From the NCBI GenBank assembly GCA_023391335.1, contig JAEWBG010000112.1, positions 1 through 64,000 on the forward strand: a DNA stretch of 64,000 nucleotides. Direction: 5' to 3'. The notes under the pieces were generated by a model. The model ran no database searches. It was not told where the DNA came from and worked only from the letters and a program-made list of their open reading frames with translations. This document shows positions 53,539-62,634 of the stretch, piece by piece. Each line of letters starts with the position of its first letter. Position 1 is the first letter of the stretch. The translations under genes and the position numbers were made by a program. The stretch comes from Pseudomonadota bacterium (GTDB taxonomy: Bacteria > Pseudomonadota > Gammaproteobacteria > Steroidobacterales > Steroidobacteraceae).

Positions 53539-54753
53539 ATGCTAAGAAAAATCGTATTGGCATGCGCCTTGGCAGCGCCGGCTCTAATTTCTTCAGTCGG
53601 CCACGCTGAGGAGTCGGCGGACTTCAAGCCGGCTTCGACCAATGTGATGAACGTCGAATATCCGCGCGTGGACAGCCAAGGACGCGTAGAACTTCGCATC
53701 AAGGCGCCGACGGCAAACAGCGTAAAGCTCAATTTCTGGAGCGGTCCGAAGGTCGACATGCAGAAACAAGCAGACGGCTTCTGGACGGTCACGACGCCGC
53801 CGCTCGTTCCGGGCTTGCACTACTACGTGTTCAACATCGATGGCGCCGAAGTGAATGATCCCGGCAGTCAGGCGTTCTTCGGCGGTAGCCGGTTCGTCAG
53901 CGCCGTCGAAGTTCCTGAAGCAGGCTCAACGTACTACTCGGCGCAAGACGTGCCTCACGGTCAGGTGCGCGAAGTCTGGTATCACTCCTCCGTGACCGGT
54001 ACGTGGCGTCACGCGTTGGTCTATGTACCGCCGGGCTACGACAAAGATTCGAAGCAACGCTATCCGGTTCTTTATCTGCAACACGGCGGCGGCGAAGATG
54101 AGACGGGCTGGGTTCGCCAAGGTCACGCGAACTTCATCCTCGACAACTTGATCGCTGCGGGCCAAAGCAAACCGATGATCATCGTGATGGCATCCGGTTA
54201 CGCACAGCGCGCGGGCACGACACCGCCGAATCTCGCCGGCAAGCCGTTCGGTTCGCCCGAAGTGATGAAGGCAATGCAAGACATGTTCAGCACATTCGAC
54301 GACGAAGTGACCAAGGTGCTGATCCCATACATCGACTCGAACTTCCGCACGATTGCGAATCGGGAGAATCGCGCCATGGCGGGGCTCTCGATGGGCGGCA
54401 TGCAGACGTATCAAGTCACGCTAAATCACTTGGACTTGTTCTCGTACATCGGCGGATTCAGCGGCGCGGGCGGCACGATCCTGCTGGGCAATCGCAAGTT
54501 CGACCCGAAGACCGACTTCAACGGAGTATTTGCGGATCCCGCAGCGTTCGCGAAGAAGGTGCATGTGCTCTGGTTGGGCGTCGGCACTTCGGAACCGGAG
54601 AGAATGCGTCAGGGCATCTTGGGTTTGCACAACGCATTCGACGAAGCTGGCATTAAGCACGTCTTCGTCGAATCGCAGGGCACCGATCACGAGTGGCAAA
54701 CCTGGCGGCGTGCACTGAAAGATTTCGCGCCGCGGCTGTTCGTCACTAAATAG
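53539..54753 (+). CDS. Secreted CE1-like esterase with N-terminal E-set domain
   Basis: A 404-residue exported hydrolase. The signal peptide (CALAAPALISSVGHAEE) is followed by an Ig-like E-set/CBM48-type domain (about 35-125, FWSGPKVDM, LHYYVFNIDG) and an alpha/beta hydrolase domain with GLSMGGMQT (S284) and a late His in GTDHEWQTW. Architecture and context fit feruloyl/acetyl xylan esterases (CE1, enterochelin esterase-like) that remove acyl groups from hemicellulose. Shine-Dalgarno GAGGGA precedes the ATG. Acyl specificity cannot be read from sequence. Confidence 0.85.
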   Translation: MLRKIVLACALAAPALISSVGHAEESADFKPASTNVMNVEYPRVDSQGRVELRIKAPTANSVKLNFWSGPKVDMQKQADGFWTVTTPPLVPGLHYYVFNIDGAEVNDPGSQAFFGGSRFVSAVEVPEAGSTYYSAQDVPHGQVREVWYHSSVTGTWRHALVYVPPGYDKDSKQRYPVLYLQHGGGEDETGWVRQGHANFILDNLIAAGQSKPMIIVMASGYAQRAGTTPPNLAGKPFGSPEVMKAMQDMFSTFDDEVTKVLIPYIDSNFRTIANRENRAMAGLSMGGMQTYQVTLNHLDLFSYIGGFSGAGGTILLGNRKFDPKTDFNGVFADPAAFAKKVHVLWLGVGTSEPERMRQGILGLHNAFDEAGIKHVFVESQGTDHEWQTWRRALKDFAPRLFVTK

Positions 54754-54767
54754 ACATCTTCAAATCC

Positions 54768-54796
54768 GACGGGCGAGGGCACGAGCCTCGCCCGTC
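54768..54796. terminator. Bidirectional hairpin terminator
   Basis: Arms GACGGGCGAGG (54768-54778) and CCTCGCCCGTC (54786-54796) form an 11-bp GC-rich stem, followed by TTTCC on the plus side. It lies between the convergent esterase and alcohol dehydrogenase genes and can terminate both. Confidence 0.85.
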
Positions 54797-54804
54797 TTTC
54801 CAAC

Positions 54805-55824
54805 TCAGCACTCTACGATTGCCTTGATGACGCCCGTCTCTGGTTTCATCCAGGTCGGAAACACGGCTGGCACCTCGGCCAACGTGGCGCGATGAGTATT
54901 GAGTTGCGCGGTGGGGATTCGACCTGCGCGCATGGCATCGATCACTCTGCTGACATCCAAGAGGGTGGCGTTGCGGCTTCCCAGCAGCGTCGTTTCGCGG
55001 CGATGAAACTCGGGATCGGAGAAGGTGATGTCGCCTTGGACGATCGAGACGAGGACGTAGTTGCCACCGTGGCCGACGTAACCAAATCCTGCCTGCATCG
55101 ACTGGCGATTGCCGGTGGCATCGAATACGACATCGAACATCTCGCCGTGGGTGAGGTCGCTCAATCGGCCGCTGACTTCGTCCGTTACCAGCACGGTGTC
55201 ATGAACCTTGAGCACCTTGCGACAGAACTCGAGCCGGTCTGCGCGCGTGTCGATAACGCAGACTCGCGCATTGCGTGCCAAGGCGAACAGCAGCACCGCG
55301 ATTCCGATCGGACCTGCTCCCATGACTAAGACGTGCTGCTCAGCCCGAACGCTGCCGCGATCGACCGCGTGAGCGCCAATCGAAAGAAACTCGATCATCG
55401 CAATTTGATCGAGCGTCAGTCCCTCGGCCCTTAGCACGAAGTGGTTCGGCACCGATAAATATTCGGCCAAGCCGCCATCGCGGTGCACGCCGAGGACTTG
55501 CAGGTTGCGGCAGCAGTTCGTCTTGCCGGCCCGGCATGCGGCGCAGGACCGGCAAGCCATGTATGGCATCACAAAGACCGCTTCTCCGGGTTTGAGCCCT
55601 GATGCTGCCGATGCTTCCACGACCTCGGCCGCAAGTTCGTGGCCAATCACACGCGGATAAGAAAGATAAGGCTGAGTACCGCGGACGATGTGCATGTCGG
55701 TACCGCAAACACCGACTCTTCGGACGCGCAACAGCACCTCATCGGGTGCACGCACCGGTACCGGACGCTGAGCCAGGATCAACTGGCCCGGCGCTTCACA
55801 AACCGCTGCATTCATCATCTCCAA
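54805..55824 (-). CDS. Zinc-dependent medium-chain alcohol/polyol dehydrogenase
   Basis: A 339-residue MDR enzyme. Catalytic zinc region GVCGTDMHIVRG and VIGHELAAEV, structural zinc CRSCAACRAGKTNCC, and Rossmann motif VMGAGPIGIAVL are all present. Similarity of the short motifs is to L-galactonate / L-fuconate / sugar-alcohol dehydrogenases of the LgoD type. It likely oxidises a sugar acid or polyol released from hemicellulose, such as arabinose-derived arabinitol or arabinonate, with NAD(P). It is divergent from the Cupin_8-GH31-GH51 operon, sharing about 280 nt. Confidence 0.9.
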   Translation of the reverse strand: MEMMNAAVCEAPGQLILAQRPVPVRAPDEVLLRVRRVGVCGTDMHIVRGTQPYLSYPRVIGHELAAEVVEASAASGLKPGEAVFVMPYMACRSCAACRAGKTNCCRNLQVLGVHRDGGLAEYLSVPNHFVLRAEGLTLDQIAMIEFLSIGAHAVDRGSVRAEQHVLVMGAGPIGIAVLLFALARNARVCVIDTRADRLEFCRKVLKVHDTVLVTDEVSGRLSDLTHGEMFDVVFDATGNRQSMQAGFGYVGHGGNYVLVSIVQGDITFSDPEFHRRETTLLGSRNATLLDVSRVIDAMRAGRIPTAQLNTHRATLAEVPAVFPTWMKPETGVIKAIVEC

Positions 55825-56101
55825 CTCCTCGTGGCTACGCAGACCACGTAGCGGCGTTCAGAAAACAACCAGACTGCTCACCATAGTCTGGCATCAATAC
55901 TATGACCAATACACTTGCGACGTCGGTGCGATAGCAACACTGGGATTCGTCACCCACAACGCAATGCATGGAACTTTGCGCGCCGCTGGCATGATGTTAT
56001 GGTCTGAGGAAATAGAGCGATAGGGCTTGGGGGAACATGATGCCGCTATTTCCGCCGTCTCACGGCGTGGCCTCGTTTCGTGGCGACCGTTCGAGAACAT
56101 C
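55825..56101. promoter_or_regulatory. Divergent promoter region between ADH and Cupin_8 operon
   Basis: The 277-base region contains an inverted pair CATAGT and ACTATG (about 55883-55905, 11-base spacer), a candidate operator. It ends in a strong Shine-Dalgarno GGGGGAAC before the short leader frame. No other gene is seen. Confidence 0.4.
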
Positions 56102-56105
56102 GTGA
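56037..56105 (+). CDS. Possible 22-residue leader ORF coupled to the Cupin_8 gene
   Basis: ATG at 56037 sits right after GGGGGAAC and opens a 22-codon frame whose TGA overlaps a GTG of the Cupin_8 frame as GTGA. It is the best-placed ribosome site in the region, but no protein is recognised. It may couple translation, or mark a frameshift in an older longer N terminus. Confidence 0.35.
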   Translation: MMPLFPPSHGVASFRGDRSRTS

Positions 56106-57106
56106 TCGCGCCGCGGGAAATCACACCGGATTTACTCAACTCGGCTACGTTCATTCGGGACGTGGCGGAGCCTTGCGTACCTGTCGTGATTCGCGGGTTG
56201 GTCGCTCAATGGCCAGCGGTTGCTGCCGGTCGACAGTCGCCTCGACACATCAGCGAGTATCTCGCGAAGTTCGCGAGCGGTGTTGAAGCGGAAGTCTTCT
56301 TCGGTGAGCGTAGGATCGAGGGGAAGTATTACTACAGCGCCGATCTGCAGAGCTTCAATTTCCAACGCAAGCGCATGCGGTTGGATGAGGCCATTCCCCG
56401 CATCGCGTCCACGTGCAGCGATGTGAGTCAGCCTTCGATGTACGTCGGCTCGTTGCCGGTCGCAACTCACGTCCCGGGATTTGCAGCACAGAATGCCTTG
56501 TCGGTTTTGCGGCCCGACATCGAAGGGCGCATCTGGATTGGGCATGCCTCGAACGTCTCAGCACACTACGACACGTTCGACAACATCGCGTGTGTCGTCG
56601 CCGGTACGCGGCGCTTCACGATGTATGCGCCGGAAACCATCGATCGTCTTTATGTTGGGCCGCTCGATCACACCATGGCGGGCCAGCCTGTCAGTCTCGC
56701 TGCTTCCGCCAACGATGACGAAAAGTATCCGCGATTCCGTGAGGTGCGCGATCAAGCGATCGTCGCCGAGTTACAGCCGGGCGATGCGATTTACATTCCG
56801 AAACTGTGGTGGCACCAAGTGCAGGCGACGAGTTCCTTCAATGTGCTCGTGAATTACTGGTGGGATGCATTCAGTATCGGGCCCGATGCGCCTTCGACAG
56901 GTTTGCTGTTGAGCATGATCGCAATCGCCGAACGTCCGTTGCCGGAGCGCCAGGCCTGGAAGGCATTCTTTGATCACTATGTGTTTCGCACCCAGGGCCA
57001 TCCCTTAGCGCATCTTCCCGAAACCCAACACGGCATACTCGGCCCATTGAAGCCGAACAACTACGGGCGGATACGCGCACGCATCATGCAGTTGCTGCGA
57101 GGGTAG
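56102..57106 (+). CDS. Cupin_8 (JmjC-like) Fe(II) oxygenase-type protein
   Basis: A protein of about 334 residues from GTG 56102 (359 from TTG 56027). It has the Cupin_8 fold: VPVVIRGLVAQWPA near the N terminus, SAHYDTFDNIACVVAG giving the H-x-D pair, a Fe/2OG strand with RRFTMYAP, and the distal His in WWHQVQATSS. Family members include hydroxylases of protein or small-molecule substrates; halogenase/TonB receptor loci often contain one. It is followed after 3 nt by GH31, so it is co-transcribed with glycosidases. Start is uncertain. Confidence 0.8.
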   Translation: MIAPREITPDLLNSATFIRDVAEPCVPVVIRGLVAQWPAVAAGRQSPRHISEYLAKFASGVEAEVFFGERRIEGKYYYSADLQSFNFQRKRMRLDEAIPRIASTCSDVSQPSMYVGSLPVATHVPGFAAQNALSVLRPDIEGRIWIGHASNVSAHYDTFDNIACVVAGTRRFTMYAPETIDRLYVGPLDHTMAGQPVSLAASANDDEKYPRFREVRDQAIVAELQPGDAIYIPKLWWHQVQATSSFNVLVNYWWDAFSIGPDAPSTGLLLSMIAIAERPLPERQAWKAFFDHYVFRTQGHPLAHLPETQHGILGPLKPNNYGRIRARIMQLLRG

Positions 57107-57109
57107 TTA

Positions 57110-60007
57110 ATGAGTCGTTCGGTTCTTCGCAAAACAGTCGCCATCCTCGCCGCGATAGTGAGTTCGCTTGCTGGCCTCGCTGAAACGGCGAGTGCGGCCG
57201 ACACGAAGTCTGCGTCACAGTCCGCGTTTTCTTATTCGCGAATCGCACACGGCATCGAAGTTCATGTCGGTGCGATCTCAAAGTCCGTCGTTTTCTATAG
57301 TCCGCAGATAGTTCACGTCAATGCGACGCTTGGTCGCAACTACGCTACGCATCCGAGCATCGAGATCGTGGCAAGCCCGCAGGACGTAAGCCTCGCGATC
57401 GACGAAAGCGACACGGCCGTGACAGTGGCCTCACCAGAGCTGGTTGTGCAGATCGATAAGGGTACTGGCTCAGTCGAGTTCAAACGCTCAGACGGTACCG
57501 TCATCACTCGCGAGCAGCCGAACGGCGCGCAACTCAAGCAGGTGATGATTTCCGATGCGCCCACCTACGAAGTACAGCAATCGTTCTCGCTGGCGCCCGA
57601 TGAGTCGCTCTACGGGTTGGGACAGTACAACGATCCCTACTTCGATTACCGCGGACAAAAGGTGCTGTTGGTGCAGACGAATATCGGCATCGTCGTACCG
57701 TTCATGATCTCGACGCGGCGCTATGGGTTGCTTTGGGATACCTATTCGAAGGGTAGATTCTCCGATGACTCGACCGGCGCGTCGTTCTGGTGGGAGAGTG
57801 CGCCCACCGGGATCGACTACTACTTCATAGCAGGCGAGAACAGCGATGCGGTGATTCGTGGATATCGCGATCTCACCGGTGCTGCGCCGCTGCCGCCGAA
57901 GTCGGCATTCGGGCTCTTCATGAGCAAGGAGCGTTACAAAACGCAGCAGGAATTGATCGATGTCACCCAGCGATTTCGCGAAGAGCAATTCCCGCTGGAC
58001 TACATCGTTCAAGACTGGCAGTACTGGGGCGGCGATAAGGACGGCACTTGGAGCGGCATGATTTGGGACCAGGAGCGCTATCCCAATCCGCGCGAACTCA
58101 CTCGCGTGTTGCATCAGGATCTGCACGTCAAGCTGATGAACTCCATTTGGCCTTCCATCGGTAACGACACAGCGTTGGCGAAGGAGTTGGATGCAAACGG
58201 ACTGCGATTCGCTCCGCTACATTGGATCTCCAAGCAAGCTCGCGTTTACGACGCTTTCAGCGAAGCAGGGCGGCAGATCTATTTCAAGCACATCAAACAA
58301 GGATTGCTCGATGTAGGTGTCGATGCCTTGTGGATGGATGGCACCGAAGTGGAAGTGGGCGGTGCGTGCCACGATCCAGCCGAGGTGGAGGCCGACATCA
58401 AGGGATTGGGCTCGAACGCGATGGGCGATTTCACGCGCTATCTAAATGTGTATTCGTTGTTGACGACCAAGGGAACTTACGAAGGTCAACGCGCGACGAG
58501 CAACCAGCGCGTGTTCACGTTGACACGATCAGCCTGGGCCGGTCAGCAGCGTTACGCGGCAGTGCCGTGGTCCGGCGATACCAATGCAAGTTGGGACACG
58601 CTGCGCAATCAGATTTCCGGCGGACTCAATGTAGCGATGGCGGGCCTGCCATATTGGACGCAGGATACCGGCGGATTTTTCGTCAACTTTCCTGATGGTG
58701 AGCGTAATCCCGAGTATCGCGAGCTATTCGCGCGATGGAATCAATTCGGGATTTTCAATCCGATCTATCGCATTCACGGCACCAGCATCGAACGTGAGCC
58801 GTACCTATTTAAGACGCTTGATCCGCAGGTTTACCGGTCTCTGTTGAACGCCGCGCAGCTTCGATATCGCATGCTGCCTTATATCTACGGTCTTGCATGG
58901 CGAACCACCGCGGACGGCTACACGCTGATGCGCGGTCTGCCCATGGACTTTCCTGATGATCTGCATGTGCGCAAGGCGGCTGACGAGTTCATGTTCGGTC
59001 CGGCGCTGCTGGTTCATCCGATCACTCGCGCGATGTATCACGTGGCGGATCCGCCCGCTGCGACGATCCCATCGAGCGCTTTGCGCACGTCGAACGGCCA
59101 GCAGGGGATCGATGTTGAGTACTTCTCCGATACGACCTTGCAGCACTCAGCGGGAAAAACAGTCGATTCACAAGTGGACTACAAATGGCCCGGACCGCCG
59201 CTCGCCAATCCGCCGGTGGGACTCAAAGAGCTGAACAACTTCTCCGGTCGATGGCAGGCATCGCTGCAAGTGCCGGAAGATGGCGAATACGAATTCGTCG
59301 TGGAAGGCGATGACGGCTATCGACTCTGGATAGACGACGCACTCGTAATCGACGACTGGTCGAACGGTCCGATGCGTCCGAAGGCGGCGAAGGTCAATTT
59401 GCAGGGCAAACGCAGTGTGCGATTGCGCCTGGAGTTCTTCCAAGGCAGCGGCAATCGAGGTCTGCGGCTTGCGTGGCGTACGCCGAGCGATCAGAAGCGG
59501 ATGCAAGCTCACAAACCGAAGTTCGACAATTCAGTGAGCACGTATCTTCCTGAATCGGCGAATTGGTACGACTTCTGGAGCAATGTGCACCATGGGGGAG
59601 GGCAGCGGATTTCACAGTCCTTCACGTTGGATACCTTGCCGCTGTACGTGCGAGCAGGTTCAATTCTTCCGCTCGGTCCGGTCCTGCAGTACGCGACTCA
59701 GCCGAGCGATGAACCCTTGGAGATTCGAATTTATGCGGGCGCCAATGCACAGTTCACGATGTTCGATGACGACGGCGAAACGTATGGATACGAATCCGGC
59801 CGCTATTCCACTTACGATTTGATTTGGGACGATACGCACCGCATCTTCACCGTTACCGCCAGAGCGGGTTCGTTTACGCCGCTGGCAGCGAAGCGGCGCT
59901 TCAATGTTGTTCTCATCGAGCCTGATGAGGTCGATGGAAAATCCTCGCTCACAACCCAGTCGATCGAATATCACGGCGCACAAGCCCAGGTGAAATTCGA
60001 TCGTTAA
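57110..60007 (+). CDS. GH31 alpha-xylosidase with PA14 domain
   Basis: A 965-residue secreted glycosidase. The signal peptide (VSSLAGLAETASA) is followed by the GH31 N-terminal sandwich, a barrel with nucleophile D410 (LWMDGTEVE) and acid/base D490 (WSGDTNASW), then a PA14 domain (about 680-800; EYEFVVEGDDGYRLWIDD) before the C-terminal sheets. GH31 with a PA14 insert, as in Cellvibrio japonicus Xyl31A, points to alpha-xylosidase on xyloglucan oligosaccharides. FVVEGDDGYRLWIDDALV is the PA14 core. It is the second gene of the Cupin_8-GH31-GH51 operon. Confidence 0.92.
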   Translation: MSRSVLRKTVAILAAIVSSLAGLAETASAADTKSASQSAFSYSRIAHGIEVHVGAISKSVVFYSPQIVHVNATLGRNYATHPSIEIVASPQDVSLAIDESDTAVTVASPELVVQIDKGTGSVEFKRSDGTVITREQPNGAQLKQVMISDAPTYEVQQSFSLAPDESLYGLGQYNDPYFDYRGQKVLLVQTNIGIVVPFMISTRRYGLLWDTYSKGRFSDDSTGASFWWESAPTGIDYYFIAGENSDAVIRGYRDLTGAAPLPPKSAFGLFMSKERYKTQQELIDVTQRFREEQFPLDYIVQDWQYWGGDKDGTWSGMIWDQERYPNPRELTRVLHQDLHVKLMNSIWPSIGNDTALAKELDANGLRFAPLHWISKQARVYDAFSEAGRQIYFKHIKQGLLDVGVDALWMDGTEVEVGGACHDPAEVEADIKGLGSNAMGDFTRYLNVYSLLTTKGTYEGQRATSNQRVFTLTRSAWAGQQRYAAVPWSGDTNASWDTLRNQISGGLNVAMAGLPYWTQDTGGFFVNFPDGERNPEYRELFARWNQFGIFNPIYRIHGTSIEREPYLFKTLDPQVYRSLLNAAQLRYRMLPYIYGLAWRTTADGYTLMRGLPMDFPDDLHVRKAADEFMFGPALLVHPITRAMYHVADPPAATIPSSALRTSNGQQGIDVEYFSDTTLQHSAGKTVDSQVDYKWPGPPLANPPVGLKELNNFSGRWQASLQVPEDGEYEFVVEGDDGYRLWIDDALVIDDWSNGPMRPKAAKVNLQGKRSVRLRLEFFQGSGNRGLRLAWRTPSDQKRMQAHKPKFDNSVSTYLPESANWYDFWSNVHHGGGQRISQSFTLDTLPLYVRAGSILPLGPVLQYATQPSDEPLEIRIYAGANAQFTMFDDDGETYGYESGRYSTYDLIWDDTHRIFTVTARAGSFTPLAAKRRFNVVLIEPDEVDGKSSLTTQSIEYHGAQAQVKFDR

Positions 60008-60032
60008 GCTCCGTTACTCCGAACCACCCATC

Positions 60033-61631
60033 ATGATCGAATCGCACATGATCAACTCATACCGAAAACTATCCGTACTCTCCGTTGCACTCCTCGCTAC
60101 GCTCGGAATGAGCGCTCCCGCGAGCGCTCGAGACAGCACCGATGCGGTGACCGTCAAAGTCGATACGGCTCAGACGGGGCCGACGATTAGCCGTCACATC
60201 TTCGGCCAGTTCGCGGAGCACTTGGGCCGTGGCATTTACGAAGGCATTTGGGTGGGACCCGATTCCAAGATTCCGAACACTCGCGGCATTCGCAACGATG
60301 TAGTGGAGGCTTTGAAAGCGCTGCACGTTCCGAACGTTCGCTGGCCCGGCGGCTGCTTTGCGGACGAGTATCACTGGCGCAAAGGCGTTGGTCCTCTAAA
60401 CGAGCGTCCTGCGACACTCAATCCGAATTGGGGCGGTGTCATCGAGCCGAATACATTCGGTACCCACGAGTTCATGGACTTCGTACAGCAGATCGGTAGC
60501 GATGCGTATATCTCGGTGAACGTCGGTTCAGGCTCGCCGCAAGAAGCATCGGAATGGCTCGAGTACATGACCACACCGCAATCGACGGCACTCGCAAAGG
60601 AGCGAGCGAAGAACGGCCATCCCGCTCCGTACAAAGTGGCATTCGTCGGTTTGGGCAACGAGAGCTGGGGCTGTGGCGGCAGCATGACGCCCGACTACTA
60701 CGTCAGCCAAATGAAGATCTACAGCCGTTACGTACGCAACTTCAACAATGACGTCGTGACGCAGAAGATCGCAGTCGGTCCGGATGGCGCCGATACCAGC
60801 TACACCGAAGCGGTGATGAAGGCACAGCAAGCGCACAACTGGGCCTGGAACATCGATGGCCTTTCCTTGCACTCGTACACCGTCGGCAAGTGGCCGCCTT
60901 CGTATAAGGCAACCGGATTCGGCGAAGATGAGTATGCATCGCTCGTGAAAGAGACGCTGCGCATGGAAGATCTCGTCCGCACGCATTCCGCGATCATGGA
61001 TCGGTACGATCCGGAGAAGAAGGTTGCGTTGGTCGTGGACGAGTGGGGTGCATGGCTTGCGCCAACGCCCGGTACGAACAAAGACTTCTTGGAGCAGCAA
61101 AATAGCCAGCGCGACGCAATCATTGCAGCGCTGAACCTAAATACATTCGTAAAACATGCGGCACGAGTTCGCATGGCCAATATCGCGCAGATGGTCAACG
61201 TGCTGCAGGCCATGATCTTCACGCAGGAAGACAAGATGTTGCTGACGCCGACGTACCATGTCTTCCACATGTACGTGCCGTTCCAGGACGCAACGTCCGT
61301 GCCCGTCGAATTCGATGCGGGTACTTACAAGCACGGCGACATCACGCTGCCCCGCGTGGACGCAATCGCTGCCAAAGACAAGCAAGGCCAACTCTGGGTC
61401 GCTGCCACGAATGTGGACCCATCGCAGAAGGCGCAGATCCGGTTGACCCTCGATAACGGCAAGTCCACACGTGCTGTCGGCGAAGTGCTGAGCGCGCCGA
61501 AGATCGACAGTGTGAATACGTTCGATGCGCCGAATACTGTGGTGCCGAAGCGCATTCAAGCGAAGAAGCAGGGCAATCAACTCGTGCTTGAACTGCCGCC
61601 TGCGTCGGTGGCGGTTGTGAAGGTGGAGTGA
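60033..61631 (+). CDS. GH51 alpha-L-arabinofuranosidase (short form)
   Basis: A 532-residue enzyme (527 if the ATG at 60048 is used, which places the signal peptide VLSVALLATLGMSAPASA better). Catalytic residues are E210 (GLGNESWGC) and E337 (VVDEWGAW). It is closer to the classical, single-module GH51 arabinofuranosidases than the 708-residue one at 51.4 kb. It follows GH31 after 25 nt, so the two would act together in the periplasm. Removal of arabinose from xyloglucan or arabinoxylan oligosaccharides is likely. Confidence 0.92.
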   Translation: MIESHMINSYRKLSVLSVALLATLGMSAPASARDSTDAVTVKVDTAQTGPTISRHIFGQFAEHLGRGIYEGIWVGPDSKIPNTRGIRNDVVEALKALHVPNVRWPGGCFADEYHWRKGVGPLNERPATLNPNWGGVIEPNTFGTHEFMDFVQQIGSDAYISVNVGSGSPQEASEWLEYMTTPQSTALAKERAKNGHPAPYKVAFVGLGNESWGCGGSMTPDYYVSQMKIYSRYVRNFNNDVVTQKIAVGPDGADTSYTEAVMKAQQAHNWAWNIDGLSLHSYTVGKWPPSYKATGFGEDEYASLVKETLRMEDLVRTHSAIMDRYDPEKKVALVVDEWGAWLAPTPGTNKDFLEQQNSQRDAIIAALNLNTFVKHAARVRMANIAQMVNVLQAMIFTQEDKMLLTPTYHVFHMYVPFQDATSVPVEFDAGTYKHGDITLPRVDAIAAKDKQGQLWVAATNVDPSQKAQIRLTLDNGKSTRAVGEVLSAPKIDSVNTFDAPNTVVPKRIQAKKQGNQLVLELPPASVAVVKVE

Positions 61632-62634
61632 ATGTTGGGCGGTCAAGAAGATTTCACACGGAGGACACGGAGAGCACGGAGATGAAGCAAAAATTCGTCG
61701 CACCCGCGCAGGCGCGCGCAGGCGGGTGTCCATCTTCTGTGCATGCTTCTGGCCTGCGCGCAGCGCTTGCCTGCCAACGGCTCGCTTGCCGTTAGGCTCG
61801 CCTGCCGACAAAGTCGGCTTGCTCTTAAGAAGATGGAAGTTTCACACGGAGGACACGGAGAGCACGGAGCAAAAAAGTGTGCGCGGAGGTGTGACGTGTC
61901 GGGTGTGAGCTCCGCGTGAGCTCTTGCCTGCGCGAAGCGCTACCTTGCCAATGGCTTCCTTGCCAGCGGCTACCTTGCGCAACGCGCTTCCTCTTCATCT
62001 TTTCTGGCCTGCCGACAAAGTCGGCTTGCTCTTAAGAAGACGGAAGTTTCACACGGAGGACACGGAGAGCACGGAGATGAAGCAAAAATTCGTCGCACCC
62101 CCGCAGGCGGGTGTCCCTCCGGGTTGCTGCGCATAGACGCGAACAAGCTCAACGGGGAGGACTGACGGTAACGGGGGCGGAGACGAAGAGAAGAAGTATC
62201 TCCACGGAGGACACGGAGAACACGGAGACGGCGTGGAAATCCGTCGCACCCGCGCAGGCGGGTGTCCATCTTCTGTGCATGCTTCTGGCCTGCGCGAAGC
62301 GCTACCTTGCCAATGGCTTCCTTGCCAGCGGCTACCTTGCGCAACGCGCTTCCTCTTCTTCTTCTTTTCTGGCCTGCCGACAAAGTCGGGCTTGCTCTTA
62401 AGAAGACGGAAGTTTCACACGGAGGACACGGAGATCACGGAGCAAAAAGTGCGAGCGGACGTGTGACGTGTCGGGTGTGAGCTCCGCGTGAGCTATTGCC
62501 TGCGCGCAGCGCTTGCCTGCCAACGGCTCGCTTGCCGTTAGGCTCGCCTGCCGACAAAGTCGGCTTGCTCTTAAGAAGATGGAAGTTTCACACGGAGATC
62601 ACGGAGCAAAAAAGTGTGAGTCCGTCCTTTCCTT
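61632..62634. repeat. Mosaic repeat region: CACGGAG units, hairpins and A/C-rich modules
   Basis: About 1 kb without a real gene between convergent GH51 and GH42 genes. Unit A (TTTCACACGGAGGACACGGAG) occurs near 61653, 61841, 62046, 62199, 62413 and, shortened, 62585. Unit B, with hairpin GCCGAC-AAA-GTCGGC and CTTGCTCTTAAGAAGA, occurs near 61802, 62010, 62374 (with a one-base insert) and 62551. Unit C (CGCAGGCGGGTGTCC) occurs near 61718, 62103 and 62257. Unit D (CTACCTTGCCAATGGCTTCC) occurs near 61938 and 62302. Weak frames in it are repeats of one another and are not counted as genes. Confidence 0.9.

Noticed and set aside
61653..62610. Possible CRISPR array
   Set aside because: Repeat units differ in length and order, spacers are not regular and are themselves repeats, and no cas gene is near.
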